From Candidatus Zixiibacteriota bacterium (GTDB lineage Bacteria; Zixibacteria; MSB-5A5; GN15; FEB-12): a DNA stretch of 40,845 nt. The translations under genes and the position numbers were made by a program. The notes under the pieces are model-generated. The model was not told where the DNA came from and searched no databases. It saw only the letters and a program-made list of their open reading frames with translations. The stretch's first letter is position 1, and the number at the start of each line of letters is the position of its first letter. This document shows positions 1 to 7,468 of this stretch, piece after piece. Where the stretch lies: positions 1 through 40,845 of the forward strand of contig JAHOYZ010000040.1 of NCBI GenBank assembly GCA_019038695.1. The letters run 5' to 3'.

Positions 1-28
1 CCCCCCCCCCCCCCCCCCCCCCCCCCCC
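1..28. other. Homopolymer C run at window edge
   Basis: The first 28 bases are all C. Read in the frame of the following gene they would encode a proline run in the middle of a membrane segment of an HtpX-like protein, which is not credible. This is most likely a sequencing or assembly artefact at a contig end, so nothing biological should be read into it. Confidence 0.8.
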
Positions 29-351
29 TGATTGGACTATTGGCCGCAGCGATTGTCGCACCGCTGGCGGCGATGCTAATTCAGGCAGCAATCTCTCGTC
101 GCCGTGAGTACAAAGCGGATGCCACCGGGGCGCGGCTTACCGGTCGTCATCATGACCTAGCATCAGCACTTAAGAAAATCAGTTCGGCTCCAATCCGAAT
201 GAATCCGGATCAGAAAAAGGCCACCGCACATCTGATGATTGTTCAGCCTCTTTCCGGTCGGGGGATTTCATCTTTGTTTTCAACTCATCCACCGGTCGAG
301 AAGCGAGTGGAAAAGCTCCACAAAATGGCTCAGCAAACGTACTATGAGTAA
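28..351 (+). CDS. htpX: HtpX-like M48 family metalloprotease, C-terminal fragment
   Basis: This is the 3' end of an M48 zinc metalloprotease of the HtpX type, an inner-membrane enzyme that degrades damaged membrane proteins. The reading frame is open from the poly-C run to the TAA at 349-351. The start and the HEXXH zinc motif lie outside the window. What remains is the last transmembrane stretch ([17 protein letters not shown]), the conserved [13 protein letters not shown] segment whose glutamate is the third zinc ligand in this family, and the typical end with [13 protein letters not shown]. Any start codon called inside this fragment (for example TTG at 40) would be false, because the protein continues upstream. 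The next gene follows after 149 bases in the same direction. Confidence 0.88.
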   Translation: MIGLLAAAIVAPLAAMLIQAAISRRREYKADATGARLTGRHHDLASALKKISSAPIRMNPDQKKATAHLMIVQPLSGRGISSLFSTHPPVEKRVEKLHKMAQQTYYE

Positions 352-500
352 TTTGCTGTTAAGTCTCTCTCGCCAGCCCGGATGGAACCCGCAGCAAGCT
401 GTAGGGCACCCCATACAAACGGAACGTATTATTAACAATCGCTCTAAAGGGCAATCTGTGGGGCAGTCTTGTCCTTTGCCCGGAGGGATGCTCCGTTAGG
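352..500 (+). promoter_or_regulatory. Possible structured leader of the CorC-like gene
   Basis: This 149-base gap holds several mutually exclusive pairings. Bases 409-413 (CCCCA) can pair with 459-463 (TGGGG), extended outward by 403-407 with 471-475. Bases 449-454 (GGGCAA) can instead pair with 476-481 (TTGCCC). Bases 481-485 (CGGAG) pair with 491-495 (CTCCG) around a GGATG loop, which would sequester the only good Shine-Dalgarno-like sequence in front of the ATG at 501. I could not match it to a known riboswitch or small-RNA family. It may be a cis-regulatory leader or a small structured RNA, or the pairings may be chance. Confidence 0.25.
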
Positions 501-1823
501 ATGGAAACAGATCTTTTACTGCAACTTCTTGCTATTCTGGTATTGATTCTGGCCAACGGGTTTTTCTCGCTCTCCGAATTCTCAATCATTGCTTCACGCC
601 CCAGCCGGCTGAAACAGCAGATATCCGAAGGTAGGAAAGGCGCCTCGCGAGCCGAGAAGTTGCGTCGCAGCCCCGACCGCTTTCTGGCCACGATTCAGGT
701 TGGCATCACGCTGGTAGGTACGATGGCCGGCGTATTCGGCGGAGCCACGCTGGTCGAGCCTCTGCAGGCAGCCCTGAGCGGCATTCCTGTGGAGCTGATA
801 GCCGACGCCGCGCAGCCGGTAGCGGTTGGTATTGTAGCTGTATTAATCACAGTCTTTGCCGTCATACTGGGGGAATTGGTTCCCAAGTATATCGCGTTGT
901 CCAACCCCGAGCGCTATGCCTGTCTGATGTCCTCTCCAATCACGGTTTTTACCACGCTCATCGGGTTTGTTTCGATTTCTCTCAGTGGAGCGGCCCACAT
1001 TATTCTAAGATTACTGGGCATTAAGTCGGGCCGGACGGGCGGTGTAGTGACCGAAGATGAGATCAATCTGATGATTCTGGAGGGACGGAAGAAGGGGGTG
1101 TTCGATGATACCGAGGAACAACTTATCAAGTCCGTGTTTGACTTCGCCGACTCCACGGTACGTCGGGCCATGACGCCACGGCCCGATGTGATTGCCCTGA
1201 CAGTGACGACTCCCCCTGATGATATCATCACCAAGATAATATCCAGCGGTCACAGCAAATACCCGGTGTACGAAAACAGTATCGATAACATTGTCGGAGT
1301 ACTGTATACCCGCGACATCATTCATCAGAAGATGAACCCAAAACTAATCGTTCTGAATGACATCATTCGGAAGCCGATCTTTGTGCCCGATTCAATGCCG
1401 TTGCCACGACTCCTGCGAGAATTCCAGCGCAAGAAAAAGGAGTTTGCGATTGTCCTCGATGAGTTTGGAGGTACGGCCGGGATCGTTACGCTGGAAGACA
1501 TAATGGAGGAACTGGTCGGGGAGATCCGAGATGAGGATGACGACCGTGATGACCCGTTGGTCAAACATTCGGAAACGGTTGCTTATGCCGATGGTTCGGT
1601 CTGGCCGGGTGCGATCAACGAACTCATGGATTGCCACCTGCCTGAAGCCGAATCCGATACCCTTGCCGGATTGATTATTGATCACCTGGGAAGGTTGCCG
1701 GAACAACGCGAAGTGATTACTCTTGCAGATATGAAGATTACAGTTCTGAAACAGGATAATATCCGACTGACAAGGATGATGCTGGAACGACTTAACACAC
1801 CCGCTGATGGAATGGAGTCTTAG
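501..1823 (+). CDS. CNNM/CorC (HlyC/TlyC) family membrane protein with CBS pair
   Basis: This 440-residue protein belongs to the HlyC/CorC or 'hemolysin' family. Members are inner-membrane proteins linked to magnesium, cobalt or sodium-coupled metal efflux; the old hemolysin name is misleading. The order is a CNNM (DUF21) domain over roughly residues 1-190, opening with a hydrophobic helix and ANGFFSLSEFSI. Next comes a cytosolic CBS pair over about 205-325, including the conserved FDFADSTVRRAMTPRPDV and VLDEFGGTAGIVTLEDIMEE segments. The C-terminal CorC_HlyC domain (about 345-430) contains a 'GLIIDHLGRLPEQ' segment. The length is normal for the family. The ATG has only TAGG directly before it, and a better GGAGG lies 15 bases upstream inside a predicted hairpin. 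The transported ion cannot be read from the sequence. Confidence 0.9.
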   Translation: METDLLLQLLAILVLILANGFFSLSEFSIIASRPSRLKQQISEGRKGASRAEKLRRSPDRFLATIQVGITLVGTMAGVFGGATLVEPLQAALSGIPVELIADAAQPVAVGIVAVLITVFAVILGELVPKYIALSNPERYACLMSSPITVFTTLIGFVSISLSGAAHIILRLLGIKSGRTGGVVTEDEINLMILEGRKKGVFDDTEEQLIKSVFDFADSTVRRAMTPRPDVIALTVTTPPDDIITKIISSGHSKYPVYENSIDNIVGVLYTRDIIHQKMNPKLIVLNDIIRKPIFVPDSMPLPRLLREFQRKKKEFAIVLDEFGGTAGIVTLEDIMEELVGEIRDEDDDRDDPLVKHSETVAYADGSVWPGAINELMDCHLPEAESDTLAGLIIDHLGRLPEQREVITLADMKITVLKQDNIRLTRMMLERLNTPADGMES

Positions 1824-1841
1824 ACAGGATGACAGACACCA

Positions 1842-2510
1842 ATGGTTAGAGTACTGACTGCGCCGTTACGGTGGACGCGATCGCTGTATGACTGGGTTCT
1901 TGGTTGGGGAGAATCAAGACATGGCCTCACGGCATTGTTCTCGTTGTCTTTGGCCGAGGCATCGTTTTTTCCCATTCCACCCGATGCGCTCCTTATAGCT
2001 TTGTGCATGGGTGCTCACCGCAAGTGGGTGAAATTCGCGTTGGTTTGTTCGGCAGGATCGATTGTTGGGGGTGTCGTGGGCTATTTTATTGGAATGACAG
2101 CTTTTGATCTGATCGGCGAAAAACTCCTCGCACTAACCGCCTCAATGTCCGGCTCTGATCCTCAGGAACTGTTGAGCCAGGCACAGTATTGGTTTAACGA
2201 AAAGGAACTGGGCGGAATGAAAGTCGGTGTCTGGGCGGTGGCGATTGCTGGTTTCACTCCGATTCCTTACAAGGTTTTCACGATAACAGCCGGTTTTTTT
2301 GAAATGTCGTTGCCACTGTTTATTCTGGCCTCGGTGGTCAGTCGTTCATTGCGGTTCTTCGTTGTCGCCGGGATTATTGGTATACTCTATCGTCGCTACG
2401 GTGACCGAATCAAGACCTTGATAGATCGGTACTTCAACTATCTGGCCATAGCTTTTGTAATCCTGCTGGTCATGGGGTTCTGGGCTATGAGTTTGGTTAA
2501 AGGTGACTGA
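1842..2510 (+). CDS. VTT/DedA-like inner-membrane protein (YqaA-like)
   Basis: This 222-residue polytopic membrane protein resembles the VTT (SNARE-associated/DedA) superfamily, closest by eye to the YqaA branch. Visible features are an N-terminal amphipathic start, the segment EASFFPIPPDALLIALCMG (the F/P-rich re-entrant loop typical of DedA proteins), and a glycine-rich helix GSIVGGVVGYFIGM. It also has GFTPIPYKVFTITAGFF, the second re-entrant loop, and a final hydrophobic helix ending near residue 218. DedA relatives act in membrane lipid or undecaprenyl-phosphate translocation, but the substrate of this branch is not established. It lies 18 bases after the CorC-like gene and 2 bases before rlmD, so the three are probably co-transcribed. 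Confidence 0.82.
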   Translation: MVRVLTAPLRWTRSLYDWVLGWGESRHGLTALFSLSLAEASFFPIPPDALLIALCMGAHRKWVKFALVCSAGSIVGGVVGYFIGMTAFDLIGEKLLALTASMSGSDPQELLSQAQYWFNEKELGGMKVGVWAVAIAGFTPIPYKVFTITAGFFEMSLPLFILASVVSRSLRFFVVAGIIGILYRRYGDRIKTLIDRYFNYLAIAFVILLVMGFWAMSLVKGD

Positions 2511-2512
2511 CG

Positions 2513-3868
2513 ATGGATGAGAAACTGGTTGAACTGGAGATTGAGGATCTGGCTTTCAACGGTAAAGCAGTTGCCCATCTCGACGGCAAAGTGGTTTTCC
2601 TCAAGGGTGGGATTCCCGGCGACAAAGTTCTGGCCGAGATCACCCGTCGAAAACAAAGTTATGACGAGGCTACAATTAAGGAGATCGTTACCAAGTCCAA
2701 GTTGCGAATTTCTGCTCAGTGTCAGCATTTTGATGTTTGCGGTGGATGTACCTGGCAGGACTTGAGCTATGAACATCAACTGAAGTTCAAGCACAAACAG
2801 GTGGCTGACTGTCTGGAACGGATCGGCAAGACGCTTGATGTTCGTCTTCACGAGGTTGTCGGTTCAGCCGAACTTTTCCACTACCGTAACAAGATGGAGT
2901 TTTCATTTCATGACACCGGCAACGGCAATTTCAATCTTGGGCTGCACCACCGTGGCAGGTTTGATGAGATATTTGATCTAGAGGAGTGTTTGCTTCAAAC
3001 AAACACGGCCGACAAGCTCGTTCATTTTATCAGAAACTTCGTTAAACAGCACAACATCCCAGTCTATAACGTGATGGACCATACCGGATTCCTGCGTTTT
3101 CTGGTAATCCGGGAAGCGCGACGGACGGGCAAGATCATGGTTAATCTCGTCACCAACTCCGGAAACATTCCACATCGGATGGAGTTGATCAAAGAACTGA
3201 GTGCAGCTTTTCCGCAGGTGGCTACATTGATTCACAATGAAAATAGCCGGAAGGCAAATGTCGCTCAGGGTGAACGGGAGCGAGTACTGTTTGGAATGGG
3301 GTTCATCGAGGAAGAAATACTGGGTTGTCGTCTTCGCATTCGTGCCAATTCGTTTTTCCAGACCAACTCAGTCCAAACCGAGACGCTCTACCGGGCCGCC
3401 TTCGATCTGTTGCTACCGGATAAAGGTGACCGGGTGCTTGATCTTTACTGCGGCACTGGCTCGATTGGCATTCTGATCGCGGAGCACGTGCAGGAAGTAA
3501 TCGGCGTTGAGATAGTCGCGGATGCGGTCGCGGCCGCTCGCGAGAATGCGATCGAGAACCGGATTTCCAACATTAAGTTTTTCGAAGGTGATGTCAAAGA
3601 TTTTCTCAGTTCGGGTGAGGTCGGTGATACTCCCTTTGATATTGTCATAATTGATCCTCCACGGGCAGGGATGAACCCAAAAGCGCTACGCCGGATGATT
3701 CGTCTGGAACCTTCAAAAGTCCTATACATCTCGTGCAACCCGGCCACTTTTGCGCGTGATGCTGCTACGTTGCTGGAAGCGGGCTATCGCCTGCCCGAAG
3801 TGCGACCGGTTGATATGTTTCCTCATACGATGCACATTGAACTGATCGGTGTTTTCTACCGCGAGTAA
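2513..3868 (+). CDS. rlmD: 23S rRNA (uracil-5-)-methyltransferase RlmD/RumA family
   Basis: This 451-residue protein is a TrmA/RumA-family enzyme that uses S-adenosylmethionine to methylate a uracil C5 in RNA, most likely in 23S rRNA. A TRAM domain occupies about residues 1-60. An iron-sulfur cluster site follows, with C70, C76 and C79 in QCQHFDVCGGC and a fourth cysteine near 163 in DLEECLLQ. The C-terminal methyltransferase fold shows the SAM loop LDLYCGTGSIGILIAEH, the DPPRAGM motif, and the nucleophile region YISCNPATFARD. The length matches RumA/RlmCD enzymes. Assigning the exact target uridine (1939 or 747) needs phylogeny, because many bacteria have dual-specificity versions. The ATG is 2 bases after the preceding stop, and AAAGGTGA nearby serves as the ribosome site. 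Confidence 0.92.
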   Translation: MDEKLVELEIEDLAFNGKAVAHLDGKVVFLKGGIPGDKVLAEITRRKQSYDEATIKEIVTKSKLRISAQCQHFDVCGGCTWQDLSYEHQLKFKHKQVADCLERIGKTLDVRLHEVVGSAELFHYRNKMEFSFHDTGNGNFNLGLHHRGRFDEIFDLEECLLQTNTADKLVHFIRNFVKQHNIPVYNVMDHTGFLRFLVIREARRTGKIMVNLVTNSGNIPHRMELIKELSAAFPQVATLIHNENSRKANVAQGERERVLFGMGFIEEEILGCRLRIRANSFFQTNSVQTETLYRAAFDLLLPDKGDRVLDLYCGTGSIGILIAEHVQEVIGVEIVADAVAAARENAIENRISNIKFFEGDVKDFLSSGEVGDTPFDIVIIDPPRAGMNPKALRRMIRLEPSKVLYISCNPATFARDAATLLEAGYRLPEVRPVDMFPHTMHIELIGVFYRE

Positions 3869-3953
3869 GAGACGAAGACCATCCCAAGCAACAGAACTTG
3901 CCCCGGTCGCCGATAATAATTACATTGACGGTCTAACAATATAAGGAGATTAC

Positions 3954-5687
3954 ATGGCCACAAGGATTATTGGCGTTCTGATTATTCTGAGTTGTGTTCT
4001 GGTAACAGCCGGAGACAGCTACGCAGGCAAGAAACAGACTTTTGAGCAATTGTGTCTTGAAGCGCTCGAGACGGTACAGTCATTTTATCCGGTGCGATCA
4101 ACCGAGATGGGGATTCATGCCTACGACAATCGTTTGACGGATTATTCTTCCAAGTCAGTCAAGAGTATGATTAAAAGACTCACGGGGATTGAGAAGAAGC
4201 TGTACAAGTTCAAACCTTCAAAATTGAATTCTTACCAGCAACTCAATAAGAAATTGACGAAGGCCACTGTTGATGTAGCCTTGCTGGATCTCAAGGCGAT
4301 TAAGTGGCACAAGAAATCCCCGCAGTTGTACATTCAGGAAGCCGTTGATGGCGTCTATTTTCTGCTGCTGTCAAACCATGATCCATTGTCGGAACGAGTG
4401 GTGCCAATCATTGGCCGCATGAAAGCTGTTCCGGCGCATCTGGCAACAGCTCGTAAGAATATCAAGAATCCGCCCAGGGTATTCATCGAGGCCGCAATGG
4501 AGACAACCGAAACCGCTATGGAGTTTTTTCAGCAGGTTTCCGGCGAACTGATGAACAAATTTCCAGAGCGGGCCGACCAAATTCTCAAAGTGTCCACAGC
4601 GGCACGAGAGGCTATGAACGACTATTCTTCATGGCTCTCGGATGTGATTCCGGGACCGGAGACGGCTTTCGCGATTGGGAAAGACAATTTCGACTACAAG
4701 TTGGGCCATGAATATTTTCTTCAGTTTGATTCTGATTCGCTATTGGTTTTGGGGGAGCAACTTCTGAATGAGAGCCAGACCGCTTATCGTGAATACGAAC
4801 AATATGTTGAAACTCACCATCAGAACGGACAGGATTCCGTTTTTGTTCCTGCTACGTTTGCCCGCGACGACATTCTGGAGTACTACAATTGGGAGACAGC
4901 GCAGGTTAGGACCTTCCTGGAGCTAAACGACCTGATGTCGATACCTGATGACATCGCACCGGTTACGGTTATCGAGACGCCGTCTTTCCTGCGGACCATG
5001 ATCAGCGGGATTGCCTATCAGCCGGCCGCACCATTTGACAGTATTCAGCATGGTTACTTCTATGTGCGCCCGATCCCGGAGGACTTGAGCCGGAGACAAC
5101 TGGAAGCCCGTTTTCGCTATACGCACCGTCGGGGTTTCAAAGGTTCTGTTGTCCATGAGGCGTATCCGGGCCATCACCTGCAAATGCAATTGGCCGGTCG
5201 TCATGTCGATCCGGTACGCAAATGGCAGTACAACATGATGTTGATCGAGGGTTGGGCACTCTATTGCGAGGAGATGGTTTACCACGCCGGACTATATGGC
5301 GAAGAAGACCCATCCCGTTGGTTGGGTACGCTCGGTGGCATCCAATTCAGGGCAGCCCGGATTGTAGTCGATGTCAAGCTCCATACGGGACAGTTTACCT
5401 ATGACGAAGCAGTGGCATGGATGACGACAGAATTGAATGTGACAACCGATTCGGGACGCGAGTACATTGCCAAGGAGGTGCGGCGGTATTGCCATGCACC
5501 TACCATTCAGATGGCATACTTGATGGGCAAGCAGGAGATAATGAATCTTCGCCGTGCGGTTGAGAAAAAAGAAGGTGATACCTTCTCTCTCAAGTCGTTC
5601 CACGACCGACTGCTGGCGGAAGGTTCGATTCCTCCATCTCTACTGTGGGACATATTTGATGTCGAGCGGAAAGAGAAGGTGCTCTGA
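3954..5687 (+). CDS. Secreted DUF885 family putative metallopeptidase
   Basis: This 577-residue protein is of the DUF885 family. It has a signal peptide of about 24 residues (hydrophobic core IIGVLIILSCVLVTAG, then DSYAGK), so it probably acts in the periplasm or outside. The conserved HEAYPGHH motif is present, with H401, E402 and a following H406/H407. A downstream glutamate-containing segment, LIEGWALYCEEM, is typical of this family's zinc site. The family is treated as an uncharacterised metallopeptidase-like group and substrates are not known. A good AAGGAG stands 7 bases before the ATG. The gap of 85 bases after rlmD and the strong site suggest its own expression unit. There is no sign of truncation. 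Confidence 0.87.
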   Translation: MATRIIGVLIILSCVLVTAGDSYAGKKQTFEQLCLEALETVQSFYPVRSTEMGIHAYDNRLTDYSSKSVKSMIKRLTGIEKKLYKFKPSKLNSYQQLNKKLTKATVDVALLDLKAIKWHKKSPQLYIQEAVDGVYFLLLSNHDPLSERVVPIIGRMKAVPAHLATARKNIKNPPRVFIEAAMETTETAMEFFQQVSGELMNKFPERADQILKVSTAAREAMNDYSSWLSDVIPGPETAFAIGKDNFDYKLGHEYFLQFDSDSLLVLGEQLLNESQTAYREYEQYVETHHQNGQDSVFVPATFARDDILEYYNWETAQVRTFLELNDLMSIPDDIAPVTVIETPSFLRTMISGIAYQPAAPFDSIQHGYFYVRPIPEDLSRRQLEARFRYTHRRGFKGSVVHEAYPGHHLQMQLAGRHVDPVRKWQYNMMLIEGWALYCEEMVYHAGLYGEEDPSRWLGTLGGIQFRAARIVVDVKLHTGQFTYDEAVAWMTTELNVTTDSGREYIAKEVRRYCHAPTIQMAYLMGKQEIMNLRRAVEKKEGDTFSLKSFHDRLLAEGSIPPSLLWDIFDVERKEKVL

Positions 5688-5795
5688 GGTCAGACTCCGG
5701 TGGTGCAACGGACCTGACCCGTCAGACGTATATAGAATAGAGCAGAGCCGGATTCATCGGCGACTGTTTCCCGAGGGGAACTAGGCAAGGATGCT

Positions 5796-6452
5796 ATGAG
5801 CACAATCGTAGGATTGATCATACTTGTTATGTTGTTGGTCGCGGTAGCCGTGTTATTGCTGCGATTACGATTACGTTTGCAGTGGGGCAGTGAGCGCAAA
5901 TCTTTCTTTGTAGGGCTAGGTCGTTCCGGCCCTGAGTTTGACTTTTCCAACAAGACCGGAGTCTTCAGACTGCTCGGAATCACTCTAAAACGTTTTCCGC
6001 TGGATAGTGATCGCAAGGAAGATATATCGAAGAAAAAAGCGAAAACCACAAAGGTTCCCAAACCTCGACGCCAGTGGTCGTGGGCGCAACTGCGGTACCT
6101 TGTACCTGTTATCGTGCAGGAGGCTGGATCATTTATGAGACAGACATTGTCTTCGTTGGTGATTGAAGAACTGGAAGGGGAAGTACGGGCAGGGTTTGAT
6201 TCGCCGAGTGATACCGGTATGGCGTATGGCTACTACCAGGCAGCTCTGGCGGCGGTTCCGGGGGTGGTAGGACGAGTTCGGTTTGTTCCGATCTGGGATG
6301 GTCCTTCGTTTTCGGGTTCGGCTGCGGTAACGGTGGCACTGCCGCTTTACAAGCTGTTCTGGCGGATGATTGTACTGGCCTGGCGTCTGCCATTAAGAGA
6401 AATCTATAAGTTGGCGATAGGAACAAGGAAGGGAGGACATGATGTCCAATAA
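5796..6452 (+). CDS. DUF2953-like membrane-anchored protein (YtfI-like)
   Basis: This 218-residue protein starts with one strong membrane helix (TIVGLIILVMLLVAVAVLLLRLRLRLQW). A charged region rich in lysine follows (about 68-90). A C-terminal section contains the 'GFDSPSDTGMAYGYYQAAL' segment, which resembles the DUF2953 family signature. In Bacillus the DUF2953 protein YtfI is encoded beside YtfJ/GerW, and here too the next gene is GerW-like and overlaps this one by 11 bases. That arrangement supports the family call. No enzymatic motif is visible. The ribosome site is AAGGA about 9 bases before the ATG. The function in a non-spore-forming organism is unknown; a structural role with the GerW partner at the membrane is an inference. 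Confidence 0.68.
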   Translation: MSTIVGLIILVMLLVAVAVLLLRLRLRLQWGSERKSFFVGLGRSGPEFDFSNKTGVFRLLGITLKRFPLDSDRKEDISKKKAKTTKVPKPRRQWSWAQLRYLVPVIVQEAGSFMRQTLSSLVIEELEGEVRAGFDSPSDTGMAYGYYQAALAAVPGVVGRVRFVPIWDGPSFSGSAAVTVALPLYKLFWRMIVLAWRLPLREIYKLAIGTRKGGHDVQ

Positions 6453-6861
6453 TGTTGTTGAGATTCTTAAGGGTGTGGTCGGTGAACTACGCGAGATAGC
6501 CAAATCGGAAACGGTAATCGGACAGCCGGTTACGGTTGGAGACAAGACGGTCATTCCCATAGTCAAGATTTCTGTCGGTTTTGGAGCCGGTGGCGGTCAG
6601 GGAGAAGATGACAAGGCACGTGCCGGGTTTGGTGGTGGCGGTGGCGGCGGGGCAAAAATCGAGCCGGCGGCGTTTATAATCATGGATGATGACGGCGTTA
6701 AATTGATTCCAGTCGGTAAAGGGAAATGGGATACGATTATTGATGCCATCCCCGGAATCGCAAAGAAGCTCGGCAAGATGAAGGACAGTCTCACGTCCGA
6801 CAAGGGCAAGGATACGGATTCTGCCGACGAACCGACCGAGGATACTTCCGAAGAAGCGTAG
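6442..6861 (+). CDS. GerW/YtfJ family protein
   Basis: This protein of about 139 residues belongs to the GerW (YtfJ, 'sporulation protein') family. It shows the expected order. The N-terminal segment is VVEILKGVVGELREIAKSETVIGQPVTVGDKTVIP, followed by a glycine-rich middle (GFGAGGGQ, then GFGGGGGGGAKIEP). A conserved 'AFIIMDDDGVKLIPV' strand comes next, and then an acidic, low-complexity tail. Two adjacent ATG codons exist (6439 and 6442). The GGAGG ends two bases before the first, so the second is the better start. In Bacillus GerW is needed for spore germination through the SleB-type pathway, yet homologues occur widely in non-sporulating bacteria and archaea with unknown roles. It is translationally coupled to the DUF2953-like gene. 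Confidence 0.88.
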   Translation: MSNNVVEILKGVVGELREIAKSETVIGQPVTVGDKTVIPIVKISVGFGAGGGQGEDDKARAGFGGGGGGGAKIEPAAFIIMDDDGVKLIPVGKGKWDTIIDAIPGIAKKLGKMKDSLTSDKGKDTDSADEPTEDTSEEA

Positions 6862-7014
6862 GCACAACCCTCAGTCTTCTTCAGCTAAGATTTGCAAGGC
6901 AGGAGCAGCGCACTCCTGCCGGAGAACAAACAACGCCTGCTTGACCTCAGCTTTTGCCAGGCGGCCGTCATTGATTCTGTCTGCCCCGTTTTTCCATCGG
7001 TAACTGACTGGTCG

Positions 7015-7167
7015 CTATTTTTTAATGGACTCCACATCAATGCCTGCAAGTATGCTGTTATCCTCGTACTTCTCGCTGGAAAAGTCCTTACCGTACTGCT
7101 TCAGGTAATGATTGCTGTATGCATATGCCGTGAACAGATCCTTGAGAAAGTGAGAGGTCGTGTACAT
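7015..7167 (-). CDS. Small hypothetical ORF in the intergenic region (50 aa)
   Basis: A 50-codon frame on the minus strand runs from ATG at 7167 to TAG at 7015. Its predicted product looks protein-like rather than random: MYTTSHFLKDLFTAYAYSN, then a charged stretch (KQYGKDFSSEKYEDN) and a short end (ILAGIDVESIKK). I do not recognise it. There is no clear Shine-Dalgarno sequence before the ATG. It could be a small gene, the C-terminal remnant of a decayed gene, or chance. A TTG-initiated frame on the opposite strand (6892-7338) covers the same stretch but has a random-looking, cysteine-scattered sequence and was not called. Confidence 0.3.
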   Translation of the reverse strand: MYTTSHFLKDLFTAYAYSNHYLKQYGKDFSSEKYEDNSILAGIDVESIKK

Positions 7168-7206
7168 TTTCGGAAATCGCAATCAGAGATCAGTCGCGAT
7201 ATAAGC

Positions 7207-7235
7207 TTGACACGCATCCGATCATGGCGTATCAT
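7207..7235 (+). promoter_or_regulatory. Sigma-70-type promoter upstream of the TSP3-dockerin gene
   Basis: A perfect -35 box TTGACA lies at 7207-7212 and a -10 box TATCAT at 7230-7235, with the ideal 17-base spacer. Transcription would begin near 7242 and give a leader of about 225 bases before the ATG at 7469. The leader contains a small inverted repeat (CTTCCC at 7372-7377 with GGGAAG at 7387-7392). No other gene start lies between. Confidence 0.6.
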
Positions 7236-7468
7236 TACACTTAGAAAAGTAACATACCGTTACATTGACATACTTGTGCGACTCAGAATTGCGCGGAGCA
7301 CACCTGATCCGTGTATTCTACAGTTTATAGCCATATGATAATTGAGTACTTGAGCGATGCCATACCTCTCTCTTCCCGATGCCGCGGGGAAGTGTTGAAT
7401 GCTAATGAACCATCGAGAATAGTCCCGCTCTGGGAAATCCTCACCAACCACACATGGAGGTGGATCTT

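Noticed and set aside
501-1823. True hemolysin
   Set aside because: The hemolysin label for the TlyC/CorC family is historical. CNNM, CBS and CorC_HlyC domains indicate a membrane ion-transport-related protein.
5796-6861. Sporulation capability from the GerW-like gene
   Set aside because: GerW homologues are widespread in non-sporulating bacteria, and the window has no other sporulation gene.
6892-7338. 148-codon TTG-started frame on the + strand
   Set aside because: The start is weak, the sequence reads as random with scattered cysteines, and the TTGACA promoter of the next gene lies inside it.
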